From Colwellia echini (GTDB taxonomy: Bacteria; Pseudomonadota; Gammaproteobacteria; Enterobacterales; Alteromonadaceae), in assembly GCF_002843355.2 (NCBI RefSeq), contig NZ_PJAI02000002.1, positions 186,001 through 250,000 of the forward strand: DNA of 64,000 bases, given 5' to 3'. Each line of letters opens with the position of its first letter. Within the stretch, counting starts at the first letter, position 1. The notes under the pieces are model-generated. The model was not told where the DNA came from. It did no database searches and saw only the letters and a list, made by a program, of their open reading frames with translations. The translations under genes and the position numbers were made by a program. This document shows positions 31,021-39,453 of the stretch, one piece after another.

Positions 31021-31081
31021 TAATTAAATAAGTTTTATGGGGCAGACATTACTGAAAGGTCTCCATAATAAGTTGTTAGTA
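31021..31081 (+). repeat. attC-like hairpin preceding the first cassette (degenerate)
   Basis: TTATGGGGCAGAC and GTCTCCATAA fold together with a GGC bulge around a short loop, and the site ends in GTTAGTA, close to the integron core GTTRRRY. The left end lacks a clear inverse core. It could be the attC of a lost upstream cassette. Confidence 0.5.
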
Positions 31082-31103
31082 CTATTAATTGAGGCTTCAC
31101 ACA

Positions 31104-31784
31104 ATGTTAACTTTGGAAGTTTTTACTCAAATAGCTGTTTTATTTGGTGGAGTATCAGTTATCTTAGTCGCTTTAAGCACATTTCTTGCCAATATATGGA
31201 CTAAAAGAATTATAAATGGCGAGCTTGCTGAGCATAAAAGAGAGCTACAGAAGCAAGTAGATGATGCTAAAAAGGAATTACAAAGAGAAGTAATTAGGCA
31301 TGAGGCATTTACCTCAATATCAAAAGAAAAGTATCAAGAGCTTTTTGAAGACAGAATTAAATTATATAAGAACTTACTGCTGGTTAAAAAAGGTATAGAT
31401 GACTCTACTTTAGAGAATGCTGAGATGTTGGAATATTACTATGATGATCCTAGTCCTTTTGTTGAAACCATACAAAAGATAAACTCTGCGGCTAGGGATA
31501 ATCCGATGTTGATGTCAAATGAACTAGCAAAGTTATCAAACAAGCTTTACAACGAATCAGTTTCAATTTTTTCCAAAGCTAAAATTGAAGTGTTTCATGT
31601 AGAACAAAATTGTAGTGATGAACAACCTGAACTTTTAATTGATACTGAGAATTCAGTTCTATCTGAACTAGGCTCCGCTTGCGGGGAAACATATAAAAGT
31701 TGGCTTGAACAGCTTGAAAAAGATGTTAGCAAAATACGTGTATCACTGGATTTTACTGATGTAGTTTGGCATGCAAAGTACTAA
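31104..31784 (+). CDS. Cassette gene 1: membrane-anchored coiled-coil protein, unknown function
   Basis: 226 residues from the ATG at 31104 (a TTG at 31089 would add five). Residues about 8-32 form one membrane helix (IAVLFGGVSVILVALSTFLANIW), followed by a charged coiled coil (ELAEHKRELQKQVDDAKKELQREVIRHEAF) and a helical C-terminal region. The topology suggests an inner-membrane anchor with a cytoplasmic body. No enzyme motif is seen and the family is not recognised. The stop codon lies inside an attC-like site, and another such site precedes the gene, so it is an integron-type cassette. One-helix coiled-coil proteins are frequent in such arrays. Confidence 0.8.
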   Translation: MLTLEVFTQIAVLFGGVSVILVALSTFLANIWTKRIINGELAEHKRELQKQVDDAKKELQREVIRHEAFTSISKEKYQELFEDRIKLYKNLLLVKKGIDDSTLENAEMLEYYYDDPSPFVETIQKINSAARDNPMLMSNELAKLSNKLYNESVSIFSKAKIEVFHVEQNCSDEQPELLIDTENSVLSELGSACGETYKSWLEQLEKDVSKIRVSLDFTDVVWHAKY

Positions 31785-31870
31785 CAAGTGTTTAAACGGA
31801 ATAAAAACAGTTGGCCATAGCTTCGCAAATTATAGCCAACAAATTTTTGTCTCTTAATGAGGCGTTATAT
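31779..31870 (+). repeat. attC site 1 (about 92 bp)
   Basis: Starts TACTAAC and ends GTTATAT. The two arms are complementary with the irregularities normal for attC: TTGGCCATAG (near 31811) pairs with TATAGCCAA (31831-31839), and outer TTTAAACGG/ATTAAG-type pairing with CTTAATGAGGCGTTA. It spans the stop codon of cassette gene 1 and the region before cassette gene 2. Confidence 0.75.
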
Positions 31871-31892
31871 CCTTTCTTACTTTTGGAGTCAC

Positions 31893-32720
31893 ATGGAAGT
31901 TTTTTATAATTTACTACAAAATCAAAGCTGGAGTGATATTTTAGCCAAAGCAAAATCTGACCAAATTAACTTGAAGAAAAATCCGGCTGAGTGGACAAAC
32001 ATTTGTTCATTACTCCAAAGTGAGTTCATCAAATATGCCACAAACGAAAAGGCAGTATTAGTCTCGAAGCTATGCTTTGAATATATTAAATTAAAAACAG
32101 CTGGTTATCTCACTGTAACCGATGAAAATACCCAAGTAATTGAAGAGTTAGGAATTAAGGCTTTTGAAGAACAATCAAGCCCTCAGTTAAGTTCCTTTAT
32201 CAAAATATGTCAGTTTACTCCTGTAGCTAAACAAGCTGTTGAAGTTAATTATGCAAAGGAGAAAACTAATAGTTTAGATACTAAAAAAGTAACTCTGTTT
32301 CCAAGAACTGATTGGTTAAACCCTTTATTTAAAAGCTCATTAGAGACTCACTTTTATCAAGCATTAAAGGACGTTTTTCCTTCTTATTTTATTTATCCAA
32401 ATGTAGCGTTGAGCAATATTTTTGATAAAGAACAAATCTTTCCACATTTAAACTCCGAACAGCGTAGTTTTTACTTTAATGGTGTTGTCGATTTTGTAGT
32501 TTATGATCCTACTGATAAGCATATGCCCAAATACTTTTTTGAAGTTGATAGTTTTTATCATGATAGGCAAGAGGCTATGATTAGGGATGCTAAAAAGAAT
32601 GCAATTTTTAACGCGGCTAATATATCGCTTCATAGAATTCGTCCTGACTCAGATTCATTAACAACTAAGCATGACTTTTTTTGTGAAATAAATAAATTGG
32701 TCAGAGAAAGCAGCACATAA
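31893..32720 (+). CDS. Cassette gene 2: DUF2726-type PD-(D/E)XK-like nuclease
   Basis: 275 residues from the ATG at 31893, chosen because TTGGAG sits just upstream; a frame from 31857 would start inside the attC core. The N-terminal 130 residues are helical and unrecognised. The C-terminal half resembles DUF2726: FYFNGVVDFVVYD with D200, then KYFFEVDSFYHDRQEAMIRDAKKN with E217-x-D219, and ISLHRIRPDSDS. That is the restriction-endonuclease fold in its E-x-D variant. DNA or RNA cleavage is inferred, not shown. As a single-gene cassette flanked by attC-like sites it is a candidate defence gene. Confidence 0.8.
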   Translation: MEVFYNLLQNQSWSDILAKAKSDQINLKKNPAEWTNICSLLQSEFIKYATNEKAVLVSKLCFEYIKLKTAGYLTVTDENTQVIEELGIKAFEEQSSPQLSSFIKICQFTPVAKQAVEVNYAKEKTNSLDTKKVTLFPRTDWLNPLFKSSLETHFYQALKDVFPSYFIYPNVALSNIFDKEQIFPHLNSEQRSFYFNGVVDFVVYDPTDKHMPKYFFEVDSFYHDRQEAMIRDAKKNAIFNAANISLHRIRPDSDSLTTKHDFFCEINKLVRESST

Positions 32721-32810
32721 GCTGTTCAAGCGAGACAAAATATAGGTGGCTTTTTCGTTCCTCAACATTTTAGCAAACTATTTTATTGCCACTTAATGTG
32801 GGCGTTAGGC
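32714..32810 (+). repeat. attC site 2 (about 97 bp)
   Basis: Ends in GGGCGTTAGGC, an exact GTTRRRY core. The left arm (AAGCTGTTCAAGCGAGAC) is imperfectly complementary to the right arm (TTGCCACTTAATGTGGGCG), with a further AAAATATAG/CTATTTTAT pairing. It is the clearest attC of the array and overlaps the end of cassette gene 2. Confidence 0.82.
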
Positions 32811-32832
32811 ATTCTATTTAAATGGAGTTTTC

Positions 32833-33681
32833 GTGATAATTAACAAGCAACCAGCAGGGATACAGTATTTAGGAGAAAATGGCTTAACTGAATCCTGTAA
32901 ACAAGCTGTTATACAACTTATTCATTTTGGTGAAGCAATTGAAGAAGTAAAGATACTTACTGCTGAAGGAGAGCATTCTAACTCTCATGGTCTTCTATTA
33001 ACTGTGGGTTATGGTACTCAAATAGCAATTAAAAATGGTTTTTCTTCTGGTTACCCAGGTGAAGGGCCTAGAGGATATGCCTTTATTTTAAATTTACTCA
33101 GTAAATATACTGAAAATATTGGCGAATACATTGTGCATCACAAAATTATTCAACGTCTCTGTAATTCAGCTTTGACAATTCATGATATTGAATCAATTAA
33201 TCTTCTACAAAAAATAAAGCCTGCTAGGTGGTATGATTTCGTTCCTTATAAAAAAGAAGATAGACCTGCTGTATTTCATGAATTCCCTCTAACAATTCCT
33301 ATGGCCTTGATTGATAACCGCTTGATAGAGATAGCACTAGATTTTGTGGATAACCCTGATAATTCAATACTTAATGCCTATCGAAAAATAGAGTCTATTG
33401 TCAGAGGAAGATCAAAATTAACTCATGAGAGTAGTACTAAATTATTTGCTAAAGCATTCCAAGGGGATGAATCTATACTTTACTGGGAAAATTTAGATTC
33501 TGGAGAGAATAAAGGTCGAGCATCTCTTTTTACTAGTACTTTTATGGCTTACAGAAACAATAGAGCGCATCAAGAACCCAAGCATAATTTAGATGATGAT
33601 ATCCGTGAGTTTTTATTAATAAACCAACTGTTTATTTTAGAGCGAGAAGCAATAATACGAGAAGTTATTACTGTGGAGTAA
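32833..33681 (+). CDS. Cassette gene 3: Hypoth_Ymh (TIGR02391)-type protein with HEPN-like motif
   Basis: 282 residues from a GTG at 32833 preceded by ATGGAG. The C-terminal part (about 165-280) fits the Ymh family: GRSKLTHESSTKLFAKAFQ, then SLFTSTFMAYRNNRAHQEP and an end helix LLINQLFILEREAI. RNNRAH is an RX4H motif (R241, H246) as in HEPN ribonucleases, which often act in toxin-antitoxin and abortive-infection systems. The N-terminal 160 residues are unassigned; they carry GFSSGYPGEGPRGYAF. RNase activity and a defence role are inferences. It has no evident antitoxin partner next to it, unless the DUF2726 gene serves. Confidence 0.78.
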   Translation: MIINKQPAGIQYLGENGLTESCKQAVIQLIHFGEAIEEVKILTAEGEHSNSHGLLLTVGYGTQIAIKNGFSSGYPGEGPRGYAFILNLLSKYTENIGEYIVHHKIIQRLCNSALTIHDIESINLLQKIKPARWYDFVPYKKEDRPAVFHEFPLTIPMALIDNRLIEIALDFVDNPDNSILNAYRKIESIVRGRSKLTHESSTKLFAKAFQGDESILYWENLDSGENKGRASLFTSTFMAYRNNRAHQEPKHNLDDDIREFLLINQLFILEREAIIREVITVE

Positions 33682-33683
33682 AA

Positions 33684-33743
33684 TGCCTATAAGTCATTTA
33701 AAAGGTCAAATAACAGTGTTTCTTGCCTCTTAATGAGGCTAAC
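33684..33743 (+). repeat. attC-like site 3 (short, degenerate)
   Basis: Begins GCCTATAAG, one base from the classical GCCTAACAAG start, and ends CTTAATGAGGCTAAC, like the right arm of site 1 but with the core spoiled. TCATTTAAAAGGTCAA pairs loosely with TTGCCTCTTAATGAGG. It closes the array on the right. Confidence 0.6.
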
Positions 33744-33890
33744 TATGAAATAGGATATGACTGTGCGTAATTAATCTTATATTTGCACTTGTTATACTTT
33801 TGAATAGCAGGGTTCTTTGTTTATATGTTACTTACTGATTGTTAAGGTTATTAATTTTTAGTGTTCAGTACCCATACTCGTCCCATTCCT

Positions 33891-34030
33891 CCCGCCACAT
33901 TAAGATAAACCCGTTAATTCGAGACAGTTAACGTTTTTTTGCTTTCACAAGCTGTATAAAACAAGGAGTTTGTAGAGCTAATCCTATCCAAGAGTCCAAA
34001 TCTCTATATCTCTTTCACATCCTAAGAAAC
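33891..34030 (+). repeat. Decayed tRNA-Ser 3'-end copies bounding the cassette region
   Basis: Two remnants. 33891-33945 has CCGCCACATT, then a poor hairpin and seven T, matching the tRNA end and its terminator at 30486-30534. 33965-34030 has GGAGTTTGTAG, then AGAGTCCAAATCTCTAT and TTTCACATCCTAAGAAACC, matching the pseudo-tRNA copy and the bases just after the true tRNA. They bracket the cassettes with 30587-30614. The rest of 33744-34160 shows no gene. Confidence 0.6.
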
Positions 34031-34160
34031 CTTGATTTAACAGGCCTATTACTTTCCGCTTTAAATTTGATAAATTAACAATGCCTTCGGCAATACTCAT
34101 AGTTACTATATAATGCTGTTCATAAGCACTTATAGTTGATTATTAAACGCGGAATTTTAA

Positions 34161-35195
34161 ATGAATCTAGAACAAACTTTATTGGCAATAAGTAATCCCA
34201 ATGACGACGAGTTAACAATTAAAGGTATAGAAGCGGCAAAAGCTAATTGGTCTGAATTTTATCCTGAGTTAGAACGCTTAATTGATCAATTTATTGCGGA
34301 TGATACTTCGTTAACCGACGAACAAGAGGCGATTGTATTTTTTGGTACCTTACTCATTGCCGAACTGAAATACACGCCTGCCTTAGAAAAGTGTTTGCAG
34401 TTATTCGCGCGAAGCGATTCCTATTTAACACCTATTGAAGCAATATTTGGAGATGCGCTCACCGAGTTAACCTCTACTTTATTTTATAATGTGGCAGATG
34501 GTAATACGCAGGCATTGTCAGACTACATTGTTGATGATCATCAAGCGATGTATTGCAAAGCGGCTGCTATTGAAGCAGTATTTGCTCAATACGAAGCGGG
34601 TGATATAGAAAAGGCTGATTTAACTGAGTATGTAAGCCGATGGTTAAATAGCTTTTTGGCGGTACCAAGTTCAAACAATCGCTTTTTAATTAGCGCCTTA
34701 GCTGATTATTGTATTCAATATCAACTTGATGACTTTAAAGGTAAGTTTGTTACCTTATGTGATAATAATGAGAGTGACAATAATCAGGGTGATAATAATG
34801 GCAGTGACAAGAATGCAGGTGATAAAGACTTATTTGATGAAGATCGTTTTAAGCAATCTGAGGTAATCGCCTGGACTAAAGATAATTCACCTAAACTTAT
34901 TGAGTCAGGTCTTGTTCAAGGTAATTTTAATGTTATCGATACTTTAAAAGCTTGGATTGAAAATGGCACCGCTGATACAGAATTTGGTATTTCTGGCAAT
35001 GGAAATTTGGACACTGGAAATATTGATGATTTTGATGCGTTAACGGGTAAGGGCGGTCTATTTGATAGCATCTTGTACGATGAAAATACAATTTTAGAGA
35101 ACAGTGTACCTGTTAGTTCATTAGTAACTGCTGGCCGAAACGATCCTTGTCCGTGTGGTAGTGGTAAAAAATATAAAAAGTGTTGTTTACGTTAA
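34161..35195 (+). CDS. DUF1186 protein with C-terminal SEC-C metal-binding motif
   Basis: 344 residues. The first 190 form a helical DUF1186 domain (DEQEAIVFFGTLLIAELKYTPALEKCLQLF, TPIEAIFGDALTE). A low-complexity Asp/Asn/Gly/Ser linker (about 206-230) follows. The end is a SEC-C zinc motif, GRNDPCPCGSGKKYKKCC, as in SecA and other proteins that bind ribosomes or ClpP adaptors. Function unknown; cytoplasmic. GCGGAA precedes the ATG. It is the first gene right of the tRNA-Ser island and probably core. Confidence 0.88.
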   Translation: MNLEQTLLAISNPNDDELTIKGIEAAKANWSEFYPELERLIDQFIADDTSLTDEQEAIVFFGTLLIAELKYTPALEKCLQLFARSDSYLTPIEAIFGDALTELTSTLFYNVADGNTQALSDYIVDDHQAMYCKAAAIEAVFAQYEAGDIEKADLTEYVSRWLNSFLAVPSSNNRFLISALADYCIQYQLDDFKGKFVTLCDNNESDNNQGDNNGSDKNAGDKDLFDEDRFKQSEVIAWTKDNSPKLIESGLVQGNFNVIDTLKAWIENGTADTEFGISGNGNLDTGNIDDFDALTGKGGLFDSILYDENTILENSVPVSSLVTAGRNDPCPCGSGKKYKKCCLR

Positions 35196-35218
35196 TGGGG
35201 AATACAGAAGTAAGGCAT

Positions 35219-35746
35219 ATGCGAATTTATATTATTATTAGCGTTGTATTGTTTATTAGTGCTTGTTCAAGTACTGATTGGCGTAAGGCGAGTCGAGAGC
35301 CAGCAGGTATTGCTTCACCTCCTAATGAAGACAGCAGAGCCATCATTGAAGTTTATGCTGCAGATGCTTTTAGCTGGCGTGGTTGGTTTGCGGTTCACCC
35401 TTGGATTGCAATTAAAGAAGAACAAGCAAATAAATACAGTGTGTATGAAGTGATAGGCTGGCAAGTAGACAGAGGCTTATCTGCTATAAGAGAATACGAA
35501 ACTCTAACTCCTGATAGATATTGGTTTGGTTCAAAACCTGAATTACTACTTTCTATTAAAGGAGAGAAGGCTGCCAAGCTTATTCCCCAGATTAAAGCAG
35601 CCATAGCGGTTTACCCTTGGGCAAATGAATACACTGTTTTCCCTGGCCCAAATAGTAATACCTTTGTCGCTTGGGTGGCACTTCAAGTACCAGAGCTTGA
35701 ACTAGAGTTACCGTTTAGTGCTATTGGCAGCGGTTATGCCGATTAA
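35219..35746 (+). CDS. DUF3750 family lipoprotein
   Basis: 175 residues from the ATG at 35219, chosen because the signal peptide starts there (MRIYIIISVVLFISACSS with a lipobox Cys). An upstream start at 35180 overlaps the previous gene. The mature part reads SRAIIEVYAADAFSWRGWFAVHPWIAIKEEQANKYSVYEVIGWQ and YPWANEYTVFPGPNSNTFVAWV, typical of DUF3750. Function unknown; probably lipid-anchored facing the periplasm. It follows the DUF1186 gene by 23 bp and may be cotranscribed. Confidence 0.85.
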   Translation: MRIYIIISVVLFISACSSTDWRKASREPAGIASPPNEDSRAIIEVYAADAFSWRGWFAVHPWIAIKEEQANKYSVYEVIGWQVDRGLSAIREYETLTPDRYWFGSKPELLLSIKGEKAAKLIPQIKAAIAVYPWANEYTVFPGPNSNTFVAWVALQVPELELELPFSAIGSGYAD

Positions 35747-35967
35747 AGCGCGTAGGGTCCTACTCAACTAATTTAATCTACATCAACTAATTTAACTTAT
35801 GTTTCGTGTAATACCTCGTTCATTATTCTTTCGTACAACAACATCACAAAATTAATGAGATTGGTATAAATCCTGTAACCCCAGTATAATTGCGGCAATA
35901 TTTATAATGTTACAACTTTTAGCTGTTAAACTTTTAGCGGTTCAAATAATAGGTAATTAAAGCCAGT

Positions 35968-37695
35968 ATGACCGAGCAAAAAAGCAATCAGCAAAACGTT
36001 AAGCAGAATGATCCTGAATTAGTCATTACCCAAATGCCATTAGTGGATGAAGGTGCTGAAGCGGTCTCCCTAGGAAACTCTTCTGTTTCAAATGAGCATG
36101 TAAATATTGAGCCTGTAGCTATTGACCCTGAAAAGAAGGTTTCATCGTTAACAAATCCCATTGATAAAGACTCTCCAAAGATTGTACTGGCGACACTTAA
36201 TGCTCGCTTTTTTCATACTAGCTTCGGTTTACGATATCTTTACGCTAATTTAAAAGAATTACAAAGTAGCTGTGAAATTAAAGAGTTTATTATCCAAACT
36301 CGCGCAATTGATATTGTTGAACAAATTTTAGAATCAAAACCCGACATTGTAGGTTTTGGTGTTTATATCTGGAACATTGTTGAATCAACTGACGTTGTAA
36401 ACTTACTAAAAGTTATCGCGCCAGAAATTACGGTAATTTTAGGTGGCCCTGAAGTTAGCTACGAAACTGAAGATCAAGCTATCGTAAAATGCGCTGATTA
36501 TGTATTAACAGGTCCTGCAGATTTAAGTTTTTATCAACTGTGTAAAGACCTTATCAATAATACGCCACCAGATAAAAAAGTCGTTCACTCAAAACCTGTT
36601 GAGCTAAAAGAGCTGGCGCTGCCGTATGAGTATTATACCGATGAAGATTTAACGCATCGTTTACTCTATGTTGAAGCCTCGCGTGGTTGTCCTTTTAAAT
36701 GTGAATTTTGTTTATCGTCGTTAGATAAAACCTCTGTACCGTTTGAAATAACCGTTTTTCTTGATGAAATGGAAATTCTTTATCAGCGTGGCGCACGTAA
36801 TTTTAAATTCATCGATAGAACCTTTAATTTAAACATTAATACCACGATGCATATCATGCAGTTTTTCTTAGATAGAATGACTGATGATTTATATCTTCAT
36901 TTTGAAGTGGTGCCCGATCATCTACCTAGAAAATTAAAAGAATTGTTAGCTCAGTTTCCTGAAGGCAGTTTACAGTTTGAAATTGGTATACAAACTTTTA
37001 ACGTTGAAGTGCAAAAGAATATTAGCCGTAAGCAAAATAACGCTAAATCAAAAGACAATTTAATTTGGTTAAAAGACAATACTTCTGCGCATATTCATGC
37101 GGATCTCATTTTCGGCTTACCGGGCGAAACGTTCGAAACCTTTAAAGATAGCTTCAATCAACTATATCATTGCCGACCGCATGAAATTCAAATGGGTATT
37201 TTAAAGCGATTAAAAGGCAGCCCGATCATAAGGCATACAGAATCGTTCGATTTACGTTTTAATCCATTGCCGCCTTTTAATATTTTAAGTACCGACCGTG
37301 TGAGTTTTAGTACCATGCAACGTATCAATCGTTTTGCTAGGTATTGGGACATGATAGGAAACTCAGGGCGATTTAAATATTCATTGCCGCATATATTGTC
37401 GGTTGAGCCGTTTGATGATTTTATGGCAATTACCGAATGGATTTTTAACAAAACGGGGCAGATACATAAAATTAACCTGAAAAAGTTATTCGAGCTTATT
37501 TCGCAAGCCGTTGAAGCCTTATACCCAGAAAAACATGAATTAGTTATTACAAAAATTGAAGAAGATTACGAAGCAGCTAAACTCAAAAGTTTGTTCAGTA
37601 GTTTGAACCTGTATGCGCTAAAAGATAATGCTAACGCGGTAGAAACGGTGGCAAAAAATAAGTCATTAAAGCGACAGCAACAACATATGAGTTAA
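35968..37695 (+). CDS. B12-binding-domain radical SAM protein (DUF4080-type)
   Basis: 575 residues. After a poorly conserved 70-residue N-terminus comes a B12-binding Rossmann domain (KIVLATLNARFFHTSFGLRYLYANL, DIVGFGVYIWNI, VILGGPEVSYE), then the radical SAM core with C241, C245, C248 in SRGCPFKCEFC, and a DUF4080-like C-terminus. The usual DxHxxG cobalamin motif is not seen, as in many of this family. Substrate unknown. It stands alone; a MITE-like end (ATTGGTAT) lies upstream near 35855. Confidence 0.88.
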   Translation: MTEQKSNQQNVKQNDPELVITQMPLVDEGAEAVSLGNSSVSNEHVNIEPVAIDPEKKVSSLTNPIDKDSPKIVLATLNARFFHTSFGLRYLYANLKELQSSCEIKEFIIQTRAIDIVEQILESKPDIVGFGVYIWNIVESTDVVNLLKVIAPEITVILGGPEVSYETEDQAIVKCADYVLTGPADLSFYQLCKDLINNTPPDKKVVHSKPVELKELALPYEYYTDEDLTHRLLYVEASRGCPFKCEFCLSSLDKTSVPFEITVFLDEMEILYQRGARNFKFIDRTFNLNINTTMHIMQFFLDRMTDDLYLHFEVVPDHLPRKLKELLAQFPEGSLQFEIGIQTFNVEVQKNISRKQNNAKSKDNLIWLKDNTSAHIHADLIFGLPGETFETFKDSFNQLYHCRPHEIQMGILKRLKGSPIIRHTESFDLRFNPLPPFNILSTDRVSFSTMQRINRFARYWDMIGNSGRFKYSLPHILSVEPFDDFMAITEWIFNKTGQIHKINLKKLFELISQAVEALYPEKHELVITKIEEDYEAAKLKSLFSSLNLYALKDNANAVETVAKNKSLKRQQQHMS

Positions 37696-37712
37696 CTACT
37701 ATCAATGGAATT

Positions 37713-37739
37713 AAAGCCTAAGTAATACACTTAGGCTTT
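37713..37739. terminator. Bidirectional terminator hairpin
   Basis: AAAGCCTAAGT (37713-37723) pairs perfectly with ACTTAGGCTTT (37729-37739) across AATAC. It sits between convergent genes; T runs are short on both sides. Confidence 0.65.
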
Positions 37740-37760
37740 ATGTTTATCTAGGATTTATGA

Positions 37761-38603
37761 CTATCGTTTAAATCGACGTAAGGTTAAACCTAACATTGCT
37801 GATAACAATAACACCAATGTCGATGGCTCTGGAACAGCAATGGGTGTGCTGGGTATTGACGAACTAGGGAAACGTACATCTTGTACATTTGCGACAATAC
37901 TTTCGGTAGAATAGAATCGTGAATTATTTAAAGTTGCACCATCACCTAAAATAAAACTACGCCCAGAAGATAAAAAAGTACCGCTAATGTTTGCGCCACC
38001 TATTTCAAAACTATGATTTACTGGGTTTTCAACAAAATTAAAAATTACATTATCAGCAGTTATACCACCTTGTAGTAGTATATTTGCACCTGAGCCTAAT
38101 TGAGCCTGGCCGAACACATTGAAAACAAGGCTATCAGTTAAGCCACCTGTTATCGTTAATGTTTCACCGCCAGAAAGTAATAAATCTTTAATATTAAAAC
38201 TTTGAAAACCTGAGCCTGTAATTGCAGAGCTTTCAGTAATATTTCCTAGCTCAGTACTTGCAAAAGCTTGTGCTTGGGTTGCAGCTCCAGTTATATCATT
38301 AGCTAACTGAGAAAAACTATCACAAGTACTAACACCGTTAACTATAGCTCCCCAATTGTTGGTAGTTTTAGCGCAGGCATTGCCATCAACAATAACTCCA
38401 TCGCCTAGCTCTAAGGTGTTTGATGCAGCAACACTACCAAAAATATGTGCTTCTGAGCCAAGTAATAAATTTCCACCCCATTGCTCATTACTCGCAGTAG
38501 CAAAAATATAATCTTCAGCGCTACCTAAATTGATCACACCCGCAGATGCAATAAATGGGAGGTTTAGTGATAATAGTATTACACTCGTTAACACGTTTTT
38601 CAT
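37761..38603 (-). CDS. PEP-CTERM protein with choice-of-anchor A-like domain
   Basis: 280 residues. Signal peptide (SVILLSLNLPFIASAGVIN), a beta-rich body (GSEAHIFGSVAASNTLELGDG, LVFNVFGQAQLGSGANILLQGG, NVIFNFVENPV) resembling choice-of-anchor A domains, and a C-terminal sorting tag: VPEPSTLVLLLSAML, one membrane helix, then RRFKR. PEP-CTERM proteins are processed by exosortase and often go to the surface or exopolysaccharide. No exosortase is in the window. AAGGAA precedes the ATG. An ice-binding DUF3494 relation was considered and is less likely. Confidence 0.82.
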   Translation of the reverse strand: MKNVLTSVILLSLNLPFIASAGVINLGSAEDYIFATASNEQWGGNLLLGSEAHIFGSVAASNTLELGDGVIVDGNACAKTTNNWGAIVNGVSTCDSFSQLANDITGAATQAQAFASTELGNITESSAITGSGFQSFNIKDLLLSGGETLTITGGLTDSLVFNVFGQAQLGSGANILLQGGITADNVIFNFVENPVNHSFEIGGANISGTFLSSGRSFILGDGATLNNSRFYSTESIVANVQDVRFPSSSIPSTPIAVPEPSTLVLLLSAMLGLTLRRFKR

Positions 38604-38778
38604 TGAATAGGGTTCCTTTTGACAACACAGCTAAAAGTTAAGTCGCTATTATAGCGTTATTCTTGTACAGATGTAATAAAAGATCAGACTATTTGATTGG
38701 CTAGATCATTTAAGTTTTAGATATTTAGCGAATACTAAAACAATAGAAATATTGTAACTTATAATACTTTATGAAATT

Positions 38779-39393
38779 TTAAAGGTACTTTTCTGGCACA
38801 AATCTATAATGCCCAGTAATTTTAAAGTCAAAAATCATATCGTCTATTTTAGGGCCTTGACCAATATTATGCACGATCATCAGATTACCTGTTTGGGGAT
38901 TAACTTTATCTATAATCATGCCAATATGGGGTAAATTACCAGGTAACATCCAAGTAATAATATCACCAACAGCGTAATCCTCACTTTTTGTGCTAACGAC
39001 TAAACTTTGTCCATGTCTTGTAAAAAATGTTTGTAAGTTTGGCACACGTCTATGGTCTATGTTTTTATCGGTTGAGTTTAATCCCCATATCCGCTTAGAA
39101 GGATAAAGTAAAAAGTTTGCTTTCATATCTTCATGAACGAGTTTTTGTAGATCAGTCCCTATGTTTCGATAAGCTCTAATTATCAAATCTGTACACACAC
39201 CTATATTAGGGGGAACATCGCCGTTTGGATAAGGGATAGATAAATAAGCGCCATCATAAGTAACCTGATGAGTTGTTCTGTCAAGTAAGCTTGATACTAT
39301 GTCCTTATTAAACTCCGATGCGTTAACTTGCAAAGACGTTAAAGAAAAAATAGCCAACTTTAATAAAAAGTAAAACGGTGTAAACTTATTCAT
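38779..39393 (-). CDS. DUF1287 family periplasmic protein
   Basis: 204 residues with an N-terminal signal sequence. The body matches DUF1287: VTYDGAYLSIPYPNGDVPPNIGVCTDLIIRAYRNIG with a candidate catalytic Cys, and DIITWMLPGNLPHIGMIIDK with a candidate His, then LMIVHNIGQGPK. The arrangement resembles NlpC/P60-type hydrolases, so a peptidase or amidase activity is inferred. AAGGA precedes the ATG. It may share a transcript with the BI-1-like gene 60 bp upstream. Confidence 0.85.
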   Translation of the reverse strand: MNKFTPFYFLLKLAIFSLTSLQVNASEFNKDIVSSLLDRTTHQVTYDGAYLSIPYPNGDVPPNIGVCTDLIIRAYRNIGTDLQKLVHEDMKANFLLYPSKRIWGLNSTDKNIDHRRVPNLQTFFTRHGQSLVVSTKSEDYAVGDIITWMLPGNLPHIGMIIDKVNPQTGNLMIVHNIGQGPKIDDMIFDFKITGHYRFVPEKYL

Positions 39394-39453
39394 AAATCAT
39401 CCTTGAAGTTATCTTAAATTCATCTTGAAGTCATAATGCGACTGTTGTTTTTA

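Noticed and set aside
37761..38603. Ice-binding protein (DUF3494) reading of the PEP-CTERM protein
   Set aside because: The repeated FNV/NFV strands and anchor layout fit choice-of-anchor A better; the DUF3494 start signature is not seen.
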